Assembly (NCBI GenBank): GCA_034440235.1
Contig: JAWXBR010000003.1
Location: 1 to 37,137 of the forward strand
Origin: JAWXBR01 sp034440235
Lineage (GTDB): Bacteria; Bacteroidota; Ignavibacteria; Kapaibacteriales; Kapaibacteriaceae
Direction of reading: 5' to 3'
DNA length: 37,137 nt
Part shown: piece by piece, positions 6,935 through 14,124 of the stretch
Layout: each line of letters begins with the position of its first letter
Position numbering within the stretch: the first letter of the stretch is position 1
Translations under genes and position numbers: made by a program
The notes under the pieces: model-generated
Databases searched by the model: none
Told to the model about the DNA's origin: nothing
The model's input: only the letters and a program-made list of their open reading frames with translations

Positions 6935-7846
6935 ATGATCGTTGTCGTTACCAACAAGGCAGCAGGTCCAGAATCCGCCCAGAGCCCGACTGATAGAATT
7001 AAGAATGCCTTTGGCCTCTTAAGCCCTAGAGTTGAGATTATAGAGGTGAATGGTAACGAGATTACCAACACTGCACGAGACGCTGTATCAGGTGGTGCTA
7101 CGATTGTTGTTGCGGCAGGTGGTGATGGGACGGTGAATGCTGTTGCAACAGCGCTCGTTGGCACCACAACAGCATTGGGGGTGTTACCGATGGGCACGCT
7201 CAATCACTTTGCAAAAGATGCAGGCATTCCGATCGATCTGGCAGAAGCCGCAGCGCTCATTACATCTGGCAGTCAGCGTGCAATCGATGTGGCAGCAGTA
7301 AACGAGACAATTTTCATAAACAATTCCTCCATCGGACTTTACCCGCTGATGGTACGCGATCGCGAGAAGCAGCGCTCTCGCTTCAAGCGAAGTAAATGGT
7401 GGGCCATGGTTCTTGCCTCTGCCACGATCTTTACACGCTTCCCAACATTTGGGGTCAGCATGACCCTAGATGGCCGCACCTCGTCATGCAGAACGCCAGG
7501 AGTGTTCATTGGCAACAATGTCTACAAACTCGACATGATCAACGCGGGTACACGTGAAGCACTTGATGCGGGCCTGCTTTCGGTATACTCAGTGCGAACG
7601 CTGTCTCGCTGGCGTACCCTGGGTCTCGCCTTCAGTGTGTTGTTTTCACGTCTAGAGGAAAGCGATGTATTTGATGTCGCATACACCGAGGAATGCTGGC
7701 TGAATACAAACAGAAAGAATATCGATGTATCTGTCGATGGCGAAGTAATGCGCATGCAGACACCCTTACACTACGAAATCAAGAAACTTTCCCTGCAGGT
7801 GATCTTACCTGTACAACCCATGCCGTTGGCTCCATCAAAGACATGA
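6935..7846 (+). CDS. Diacylglycerol kinase-family lipid kinase
   Basis: The N-terminal DAGK catalytic domain is clear: an opening strand VVVTNKAAG, the nucleotide motif VVAAGGDGTVNAVA at residues about 61-75, and GVLPMGTLNHFAKD. The C-terminal half is the usual beta-rich lipid-kinase domain (GVFIGNN, DAGLLSVYSV, SVDGEVM). Family members (YegS/DgkB type) phosphorylate diacylglycerol, sphingoid or related lipids at the membrane. The 303-residue length is normal. It opens a five-gene plus-strand operon: its stop overlaps the next start by 4 nt (ATGA). No promoter element close to consensus is seen just upstream; the 150-nt gap after the mazF remnant contains nothing else recognisable. Confidence 0.92.
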   Translation: MIVVVTNKAAGPESAQSPTDRIKNAFGLLSPRVEIIEVNGNEITNTARDAVSGGATIVVAAGGDGTVNAVATALVGTTTALGVLPMGTLNHFAKDAGIPIDLAEAAALITSGSQRAIDVAAVNETIFINNSSIGLYPLMVRDREKQRSRFKRSKWWAMVLASATIFTRFPTFGVSMTLDGRTSSCRTPGVFIGNNVYKLDMINAGTREALDAGLLSVYSVRTLSRWRTLGLAFSVLFSRLEESDVFDVAYTEECWLNTNRKNIDVSVDGEVMRMQTPLHYEIKKLSLQVILPVQPMPLAPSKT

Positions 7847-8649
7847 CAACCATTGCTCATTTATCAGATTTCCATTTCGGAACGGAAATACCCGAGATTA
7901 CAAATGCACTTATCGCAGATGTACAAGCGCTTCGGCCCACTCTCGTTGCGTTTAGCGGCGATCATACACAGCGTGCACTAGAGCATCAATACAAAGCTGC
8001 AAGTGAGTACTTCGCCCTGCTACCAAAGCCGCTCGTTGCAATTCCTGGGAACCATGATTTCCCGCTCTACAATCCCATTGCCCGTGCACTTGCACCGTTG
8101 CAAGGGTACAAGAAATACATTTCAAAGGAGATTGAACCCTCATATAACGACGAACACATTGCTCTTGTATCGATCAATACGTCGCGACACTATTTCTGGA
8201 AAGATGGTATTGTGTCTAACAAGCAGTTAGATCGGATGAAGATGGAATTTTCTGCGGTGCCCGCCACCGCGTGCAGAATTGTAATGATGCATCATCCATG
8301 TTTTGTGCCACCGGAGTTTCCAAAGCATAATAAAGTTGATCGTGCCGACGAAGCACTTGCAGCGATGAGTCATGCCAGGGTGGAACTCGTTCTTGCCGGA
8401 CATATGCATGATGCCTTCGTTATTCTTACCGATCCCGAGCCCCCTCATCGCCCCGTACACCTTGTGCTTTCTCAAGCTGGCACTGCCATTTCTGACCGTA
8501 GAAGAAGTCAGCCTAATAGTTACAACATCGTTCGCATTCAAGACCATGAAATAACCATCGTCATTCGGGCGTGGAACGGGTCGGCATTCGCAGACGCAGA
8601 AACCCGTAGATTCACGCGTCACTGGAAACGTCCACCGACGCAAGAGTAA
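7843..8649 (+). CDS. Metallophosphoesterase (calcineurin-like)
   Basis: The 268-residue protein carries the dimetal phosphoesterase motifs in order: LSDFHFG, VAFSGDHTQ (GD, with H in place of the more common L/I-T), IPGNHD, the histidine in VMMHHPC and LAGHMHD. Members hydrolyse phosphodiesters such as cyclic nucleotides or lipid intermediates; the substrate cannot be assigned. The start ATG at 7843 overlaps the lipid-kinase stop by 4 nt and is preferred over an in-frame upstream ATG at 7693. Co-expression with a lipid kinase suggests a paired phosphorylation/hydrolysis role in lipid metabolism, which is inference. Confidence 0.92.
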   Translation: MTTIAHLSDFHFGTEIPEITNALIADVQALRPTLVAFSGDHTQRALEHQYKAASEYFALLPKPLVAIPGNHDFPLYNPIARALAPLQGYKKYISKEIEPSYNDEHIALVSINTSRHYFWKDGIVSNKQLDRMKMEFSAVPATACRIVMMHHPCFVPPEFPKHNKVDRADEALAAMSHARVELVLAGHMHDAFVILTDPEPPHRPVHLVLSQAGTAISDRRRSQPNSYNIVRIQDHEITIVIRAWNGSAFADAETRRFTRHWKRPPTQE

Positions 8650-8651
8650 TC

Positions 8652-8813
8652 ATGAGCTCGTTAGGCAAGACGCACGAAACGCAACTCAAAAACATCCAGA
8701 CCAAAACCGGTAAGTCGCTTACACAATTGTATGCGATTCTTTCGAAGTCGAAGCGTGTAAAGCACAGTGAACGTTTTGACCTAATCAACGGAGGCAACGA
8801 TGCCGCGGCATAA
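8652..8813 (+). CDS. Small DUF4287-like protein (53 aa)
   Basis: This ATG-TAA frame has 53 codons, starts 2 nt after the metallophosphoesterase stop and overlaps the next gene by 14 nt. The sequence LKNIQTKTGKSLTQLYAIL, then KRVKHSERFDLI resembles the DUF4287 core (KTGKxxxxxxxLL...KHxExxxWL). Its function is unknown. Length, context and tight spacing make it a real gene. The highly charged C-terminus differs from longer DUF4287 proteins, which usually carry a second domain. Confidence 0.7.
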   Translation: MSSLGKTHETQLKNIQTKTGKSLTQLYAILSKSKRVKHSERFDLINGGNDAAA

Positions 8814-9900
8814 AAAAGACAAAGCAATCGTAAGCGTGCGTACTGGCCAGGGTGATGTGCAACTAACGCGCGAAGAATTCAACCAGAAAATTGGTGAACG
8901 TTTTTACGATCCACTTTTTGACTCTGTGCGCGAAGAAATAACAAAGGTTATCGATGTAGCTTGGACGTCCTATGAAGACTATCACAAGAGTCCTCGAACA
9001 AGAAAGGCTGGTTCGGAATTCGCTCACCCAGAATTTGACCTACCCATTGAATGGCTCGCCACACGCGATGCAATTCACAAAGCGCAGAAGCACCACGATC
9101 TCAAACGCAGCAAATCGCGCATCCTGATTATATGTGGTGCTGCACGGCACGACCAGACGTGTCCCGGGGAGATGTCAAAGACCTTTCGGCTCGTAGAGAT
9201 AGCACGCAAAGCAGTAGAGGAGCAATCTGGTTTCGAATGTGATGTTCTTGACCTTAGCATGATTACCGCTCAGTACGGACGCCACATTCATCCATGCAAA
9301 GCGTGCGTTTCTACCGCCATGCCGTTATGTAACTGGCCATGTTCATGTTATCCGAATCACGCAATGGGACAGGTGGAAGACTGGATGAACGAGATATACC
9401 CGCGGTGGGTCGCTGCTCACGGCATCATGATCGTAACGCCAGTATACTGGTACCAAGCACCTAGCGTTTTGAAACTCATGATTGACAGACTCGTGTGCGC
9501 CGATGGAGGAAATCCCGACCCAACAAGCACACATGGAAAAAATCCCAGCGAAGCAAAGAAACTTGAGCTCGCTGGATGGGACTACCCACGGCACCTCGCG
9601 GGTAGACTGTTCTCCGTTATCGTGCATGGCGATACGGTCGGAGCCGAAACGCTTCGACGATCACTCGTTGACTGGCTTCAGGATATGGCACTCGTGCAAG
9701 CACATCCATCGGCTTCGATGGACCGCTACATAGGATACTACGAACCATATGCAACGAGTCACGACGCACTCGATAAAGACAACGCAATACAAGACGAAGT
9801 GCGTAATGCGGCACTTGTTCTCACAAATGCCGTTAAGCTCTCACGCGCAAACAAACTTGGCAAACCTGCCGAAGGCATTGAAAGTGTGCGTCCGAAATGA
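8800..9900 (+). CDS. Flavodoxin-fold NAD(P)H-dependent FMN reductase-like protein
   Basis: The 366-residue protein has a ~105-residue charged N-terminal extension, then a flavodoxin-like domain from RILIICGAARHDQTCPGEMS through VYWYQAPSVLKLMIDRLVCAD (the FMN-binding PVYW motif) to the AGRLFSVIVHGD strand. Two cysteine clusters (HPCKACVSTAMPLCNWPCSC) lie between, a feature of iron-sulfur flavoproteins and some quinone reductases, though the spacing is not the classical CX2CX2CX4-7C. The likely role is a flavin-dependent redox reaction in the cytoplasm. The start ATG at 8800 lies inside the end of the small DUF4287 gene, preceded by GGAGG at 8790. The N-terminal extension matches nothing I know. 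Confidence 0.85.
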   Translation: MPRHKKDKAIVSVRTGQGDVQLTREEFNQKIGERFYDPLFDSVREEITKVIDVAWTSYEDYHKSPRTRKAGSEFAHPEFDLPIEWLATRDAIHKAQKHHDLKRSKSRILIICGAARHDQTCPGEMSKTFRLVEIARKAVEEQSGFECDVLDLSMITAQYGRHIHPCKACVSTAMPLCNWPCSCYPNHAMGQVEDWMNEIYPRWVAAHGIMIVTPVYWYQAPSVLKLMIDRLVCADGGNPDPTSTHGKNPSEAKKLELAGWDYPRHLAGRLFSVIVHGDTVGAETLRRSLVDWLQDMALVQAHPSASMDRYIGYYEPYATSHDALDKDNAIQDEVRNAALVLTNAVKLSRANKLGKPAEGIESVRPK

Positions 9901-9907
9901 TGTACAC

Positions 9908-10486
9908 GTGAGCCTGTATCAATCACTCCTTGGAGACGATTGGTTTGCCCTTGACGAATCCGTTAGAGAGTTTCTAAATGCACCATTGTCGCAATGGAAC
10001 GCTACGTTCCGCGTAAGCAACGGCGACTGGATTATCTCTAGAATAGTAGCGAGATTGTTAAGGCTTCCGAAGGCTGGTAAGGGGCTGCCTGTGCTGATAA
10101 CCCGACGTACTTCTAGAAATGGAGAAGAATGGATCAGGAAATTTCCGGACGTAATGCTCAACAGCATTCAAAGCGAACACGACGGACACCTTCGAGAACA
10201 GATGGGAATTGTTGCCTGCGTTTTCCGTTTGCGTGTTGCCGGTGGGTGCCTCATGTTCCAGCACACAGGAACTCAATTCGTTTTTGGTAAGATTCGAATT
10301 CGAATTCCGAACATCATGGCACCAGTGGTGCAAGGGTACATCGAACCTGTGGCGGCTTTATCCGAGATAACACCCGAAAGTGCTAAGCAGCCTCAAGATT
10401 CGAACAGCACATTTGTGCAGGTGTCTCTATGGCTGCCAATCGTCCGTGTCGTGCTTTCATACTCGGGACTTGTGCGCGGGGCGTGA
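9908..10486 (+). CDS. DUF4166 protein
   Basis: The sequence SLYQSLLGDDWFALDESVREF, the segment IVARLLRLPKAGKGLPVLIT and the later VSLWLPIVRVVLSYSG match the DUF4166 pattern of a ~180-residue cytoplasmic domain of unknown function. No SD-like sequence supports any start. GTG at 9908 begins where family members begin, while GTG at 9887 would overlap the reductase by 14 nt. It is the last gene of the operon. Bacterial DUF4166 genes commonly lie beside saccharopine-dehydrogenase-like or lipid-related genes; here the partners are the lipid kinase and reductase. An AAGGGGCT octamer lies at 10079. Confidence 0.75.
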   Translation: MSLYQSLLGDDWFALDESVREFLNAPLSQWNATFRVSNGDWIISRIVARLLRLPKAGKGLPVLITRRTSRNGEEWIRKFPDVMLNSIQSEHDGHLREQMGIVACVFRLRVAGGCLMFQHTGTQFVFGKIRIRIPNIMAPVVQGYIEPVAALSEITPESAKQPQDSNSTFVQVSLWLPIVRVVLSYSGLVRGA

Positions 10487-10574
10487 CATTTGAATTTCCA
10501 GTTCCCGCAGTTACCCGATATTTGCGCTGTTCGTTCAAACACACATGTTCATTTATCGTTCAAGGATAATACAG

Positions 10575-11420
10575 ATGAAGTTTCTCACTCTGCTAGCCTG
10601 TGCAACTGCGATGCTGGTCGCATCACTGTCCGCTCAAGAATTAAAACTTCCAGCACTTAGTCCAACAGCAACACTCACGCAGGAATTCTCGACATCGAAA
10701 ATTGAGATTGTCTATAGTCGGCCATCAGCTCGCGGACGTAAGGTTATGGGTGAACTCGTACCCTTTGGCGAGGTTTGGCGGACTGGTGCGAACTCTGCAA
10801 CGAAGGTGACGTTTGGCGAAGATGTCTGGGTTGGAGGCAAGGAAGTCAAGGCAGGCACATACTCGCTCTACACCAAGCCAACACCGGGCGAGTGGGAAGT
10901 AATTATTAACAAGAACACCGGTAACTGGGGCGCCTTTGGTTATGCTGTGACAGACGACGTTGCCCGGTTTAATGTACGTCCAACAATGCTGCATGGTCAT
11001 GACATGGTTGAGACGTTCACGATCTGGATTTCCGACATCACGTACTCAACGTGTAACATCAAACTCGCATGGGAAAACACAGAGATCGTTATCCCTGTTA
11101 AGTCCAATAACAGCGAGCGCCTGATGGCGTCGATCGACAAGGCCATCAATACACCAAACATCCCTTACCAGCAGGCAGCGACGTACTACTACGAGACCAA
11201 TCAGAACCTCGAGACGGCCCTCGTATATGCAGACAAAGCAATCGAGCAAAACCCGAAAGCTTTCTGGATGTACCACACAAAGGCCAAGATCGCTGCAAAG
11301 CTTGGCAAAAAAGATGTTGCAATTGCAGCCGCAAACAAGTCTATCGAAGTGGCTAAGGGCGGTCCAGCAGAAGCAGAATACACACGCAACAATCAGAAGC
11401 TGATCGACTCGCTGAAGTAA
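10575..11420 (+). CDS. Exported DUF2911 protein with C-terminal TPR-like region
   Basis: An N-terminal signal peptide (MKFLTLLACATAMLVASLSA) precedes a DUF2911 domain with SPTATLTQEF, VYSRPSARGRKVMGELVPFG, VWRTGANSAT and VKAGTYSLYTKP, common in Bacteroidota. The last ~90 residues form about two TPR-like helix pairs (TYYYETNQNLETALVYADKA; AKLGKKDVAIAAANKS). Function is unknown; a periplasmic location is expected. I choose the ATG at 10575 because it starts the signal peptide exactly; the in-frame ATG at 10545 would add ten charged residues. A near-consensus -7 element GATATTTG lies at 10517-10524. The 3' end of the gene is copied in tandem downstream. Confidence 0.87.
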   Translation: MKFLTLLACATAMLVASLSAQELKLPALSPTATLTQEFSTSKIEIVYSRPSARGRKVMGELVPFGEVWRTGANSATKVTFGEDVWVGGKEVKAGTYSLYTKPTPGEWEVIINKNTGNWGAFGYAVTDDVARFNVRPTMLHGHDMVETFTIWISDITYSTCNIKLAWENTEIVIPVKSNNSERLMASIDKAINTPNIPYQQAATYYYETNQNLETALVYADKAIEQNPKAFWMYHTKAKIAAKLGKKDVAIAAANKSIEVAKGGPAEAEYTRNNQKLIDSLK

Positions 11421-11520
11421 CAACTCTCTAGGTTGATCGACTCGGTGAAGTAACAAGTCTCTAGGTTGATCGTTCGCTGAAGTAACAACTCTCAATGTTG
11501 ATCGTTCGCTGAAGTAATAA
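11400..11520 (+). repeat. 33-bp tandem repeat copying the gene's 3' end and stop codon
   Basis: Four units start at 11400, 11433, 11466 and 11498 (33, 33, 32 and a partial 23 nt). Each carries TTGATCG...CTGAAGTAA, that is, the last codons (IDSLK) and stop of the DUF2911 gene, followed by CAACTCTCTAGG or variants. Only the first unit is translated as the gene's end. The array fills almost the whole 108-nt gap before the PIG-L gene. Confidence 0.9.
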
Positions 11521-11528
11521 AATAGTTT

Positions 11529-13985
11529 ATGACCTTTCGCTTGTTTGCATCGACCGTGCTTGTCGTCACTCTGCACGTTGTCACGACCGCTCAACAACTT
11601 CGTCCCGCTCCCGCTGCAGTCATCTATGGTGAACTGCAGCGGTTGCGTTCTTTAACGTCGGTGCTATATGTGGCGGCGCATCCGGACGACGAGAATACGC
11701 GGTTGCTGGCGTGGCTGGTGAACGGACGTTACATCCGAACGGGATACCTGTCGGTAACACGCGGCGACGGTGGTCAGAATATTCTTGGAAGTGAGCAGGG
11801 TCCAGCTCTTGGCCTCATCCGCACACACGAGCTTCTCGCAGCGCGCGCACTCGACGGAGCGACACAATCCTTTACGCGTGCCATCGATTTCGGGTTTTCA
11901 AAAAACCCCGAGGAAACGTTCGAGCATTGGGACGAAAAAGTTTTGCTTGGCGACGTTGTGTGGGCGTATCGCACCTTGCGTCCGGATGTCGTTATCTGCC
12001 GCTTTCCTAAAGACAGCATGGCGGGTCATGGACATCATTCCGCATCAGCCATCCTCGCCGAAAAAGCATACGCACTAAGTGGCGACCCAAATGCCTATCC
12101 AGAACAACTAACACGAACATCTGTTTGGAAGCCAACACGATTGCTCTTCAATGCATTTCGCTTTGGTAATAGAAGTACAGTGCGTGAAGGAATGTTCAAA
12201 CTCGAAGTTGGACAATACGATCCGCTTATGGGAATGGGCTTCGGCGAGCTCGCCGGCATCAGTCGTTCAATACATCGCAGTCAAGGGGCTGGCACACCAA
12301 GTGTGCCAGGGGTCCAAAGCGAATTTTTTGCCCTGCTTGCAGGGCAGCCCCTTACCACAAGTTTGTTCGAGGGGATTGATACGACATGGACGCGCGTGCA
12401 ACGTCCGGACATCGGTGCAGATGTTGATGCAATTGCCGCATCGTTCGACATGCTTCATCCTGAGCGGAGTCTGCCCGCGCTGTTTGCTGTACGCAAAAAG
12501 ATTGCAACTGTAGGCGATGAATTCTGGCGTGCGCAGAAACTCAAAGAAGTGGAAACGATTATCGTGCATAGCATGGGCCTTGTTGCCGAAGCGGTAACAA
12601 CGTCTCCGATTGCGATTGCTGGTGACAGAGTACCCGTAACGGCGCGTGTTACCGCGCGTGCTGGACAGACAGTAAAGTTAGTTAACATCGTATGGCCGGA
12701 CGGTCCGTCACGTGCCAGCGTGGCCCTCGAGCACGACTCGCTTCGATCGATGGTAGACACAGTCGAGATACCAGCAACAACGCCTATAACACAGCCATAC
12801 TGGTTGGAGAAAGACGCAACGAGCGCGCAGTTTGTCATCCCAGGCTATAGTGTGCTCGGACTGCCTACGACGCCTTCGTCTCTCTTGGTGACGATGTTTC
12901 TTGCGTATGGCACCGACACGTTCAGTGTGCAGATGCCACTGAGCTTCAAGAAGCTAGACCCGCTTAAGGGCGATGTGGTCGAAGCATTGCGCATCGTGCC
13001 TCTAGTTTCAATAGAGCCTGAGTTGCCAATTGCGTTTTTCGATTTAGAACGCTTTGCAGAAATATCGGTCCGTCTGCGCGCATTTGCACAAATCTCGAAT
13101 GCTTCGCTGCGGTATACTGATACTGAAGGAGTTGTGCACAGTATAGACGCGATAAATATCAAGGCGAATACCGACACACTAATAAACTTAATTGCTACAT
13201 CGACGATGATGAAGCGTGACCACATGGTGAACATCGAACTTCATACTGATCGGGGTGTGTTTTCGCGCAGCGTAAAAACCATTAACTACGACCACCTGCC
13301 AACATTGCAATACACCAAAGGTGCAAGTGTTCGTGTGTTACGCGCGGATTGGGCAGTAAAGGCAAAGAAAGTAGCCTTTATCGAAGGTGCCGGTGACTTC
13401 ATGCCCGATTTCCTTCGACTTGCAGGTTTACAGGTTGATGAAATTGGTGATGCTGAAATACTCAACACCGAACAGTTGCTTAAGTATGATGCCGTGGTTA
13501 CGGGTGTGCGAATCGTAAACACCAAGAAGTCGATGCAGTACCTGATGCCGGCATTGTTGCGTTACGTTCAAGAAGGTGGAACGCTTATCATGCAGTACAA
13601 CACACTGCAGGATATGGCAACGCGCGAATTGGGTCCGTACCCATTCAAGCTCTCCTCAAAACGCGTCACCGAAGAAGATGCTGCTGTTAGAATTACCAAT
13701 GCCGATCATCCATTGCTCACTGTACCAAACAAGATACTTCCTTCAGATTTTGATGGATGGGTGCAAGAACGGGGATTGTACTTTCCCGATGCCATCGATG
13801 CTCAGTACTCAACGATGCTTAGTATGAACGACACAAACGAAGAGCCCCTTAACAGTGCGATTATTCATGCGAAGTATGGCAGGGGACACTACATCTATTG
13901 TTCGCTGTCGTTGTTTAGGCAGTTGCCCGCGGGTGTACGCGGACCTATGCGCTTGCTCATGAACATGCTCTCCGTCGGTAAATGA
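11529..13985 (+). CDS. Secreted PIG-L (LmbE-type) deacetylase family protein
   Basis: After a signal peptide (MTFRLFASTVLVVTLHVVTT, cleavage near TTAQQ) comes a PIG-L domain with the zinc motif AHPDDE at residues about 49-54, TRGDGGQN, RTHELLAAR and the later HGHHSASA histidines. These enzymes remove acetyl groups from N-acetylglucosaminyl substrates. The 818-residue length is that of the large periplasmic subgroup: a middle beta-sandwich region and a C-terminal class I GATase-like domain (VAFIEGAGDFMPDFLRLAGLQVDEI, YVQEGGTLIMQYN). It is followed by a 35-residue membrane gene and a sodium symporter, so a role in processing and importing amino-sugar material is plausible but inferred. A structured pair of octamers with two hairpins lies inside at 12283-12353. 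Confidence 0.9.
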   Translation: MTFRLFASTVLVVTLHVVTTAQQLRPAPAAVIYGELQRLRSLTSVLYVAAHPDDENTRLLAWLVNGRYIRTGYLSVTRGDGGQNILGSEQGPALGLIRTHELLAARALDGATQSFTRAIDFGFSKNPEETFEHWDEKVLLGDVVWAYRTLRPDVVICRFPKDSMAGHGHHSASAILAEKAYALSGDPNAYPEQLTRTSVWKPTRLLFNAFRFGNRSTVREGMFKLEVGQYDPLMGMGFGELAGISRSIHRSQGAGTPSVPGVQSEFFALLAGQPLTTSLFEGIDTTWTRVQRPDIGADVDAIAASFDMLHPERSLPALFAVRKKIATVGDEFWRAQKLKEVETIIVHSMGLVAEAVTTSPIAIAGDRVPVTARVTARAGQTVKLVNIVWPDGPSRASVALEHDSLRSMVDTVEIPATTPITQPYWLEKDATSAQFVIPGYSVLGLPTTPSSLLVTMFLAYGTDTFSVQMPLSFKKLDPLKGDVVEALRIVPLVSIEPELPIAFFDLERFAEISVRLRAFAQISNASLRYTDTEGVVHSIDAINIKANTDTLINLIATSTMMKRDHMVNIELHTDRGVFSRSVKTINYDHLPTLQYTKGASVRVLRADWAVKAKKVAFIEGAGDFMPDFLRLAGLQVDEIGDAEILNTEQLLKYDAVVTGVRIVNTKKSMQYLMPALLRYVQEGGTLIMQYNTLQDMATRELGPYPFKLSSKRVTEEDAAVRITNADHPLLTVPNKILPSDFDGWVQERGLYFPDAIDAQYSTMLSMNDTNEEPLNSAIIHAKYGRGHYIYCSLSLFRQLPAGVRGPMRLLMNMLSVGK
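12283..12353. repeat. Mirror-symmetric element: AAGGGGCT - hairpin - spacer - hairpin - AGCCCCTT
   Basis: AAGGGGCT (12283-12290) is followed at once by a perfect 7-bp hairpin GGCACAC-CAA-GTGTGCC (12291-12307). A 22-nt AT-rich spacer leads to a second perfect 7-bp hairpin GCCCTGC-TT-GCAGGGC (12330-12345), and AGCCCCTT (12346-12353) follows directly. The whole is translated without frame break within the PIG-L gene. The layout recalls paired REP-type elements, but no family is recognised. Confidence 0.75.
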
Positions 13986-14016
13986 GTCAAACGATATACA
14001 TTCTGAACCTCAGCGC

Positions 14017-14124
14017 ATGACAGAACACAAATCTCAGTATTGGCGTCGCTGGTACATAGCGGTGTTAGCCTTCCTCGTGCTGCAGATTGTTTGCTACGCA
14101 TTATTTACAGCGTACTGGAAATGA
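14017..14124 (+). CDS. Small single-span membrane protein coupled to the symporter (35 aa)
   Basis: ATG at 14017 to TGA at 14122-14124 encodes 35 residues: a short polar head (MTEHKSQYWRRWY), one hydrophobic helix (IAVLAFLVLQIVCYALF) and the tail TAYWK. Its stop overlaps the symporter ATG at 14121 (ATGA), so translation is almost certainly coupled. Several sodium:solute symporters are known to be preceded by small membrane proteins (for example YjcH with ActP, YhdT with PanF). This one is much shorter and one-pass, but the arrangement and the WRWY-helix-aromatic tail fit an accessory subunit. The alternative is a leader peptide controlling symporter translation. Confidence 0.75.
   Translation: MTEHKSQYWRRWYIAVLAFLVLQIVCYALFTAYWK

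Noticed and set aside
8041..8643. Minus-strand frames opposite the metallophosphoesterase gene
   Set aside because: No domain; the plus strand has all phosphoesterase motifs.
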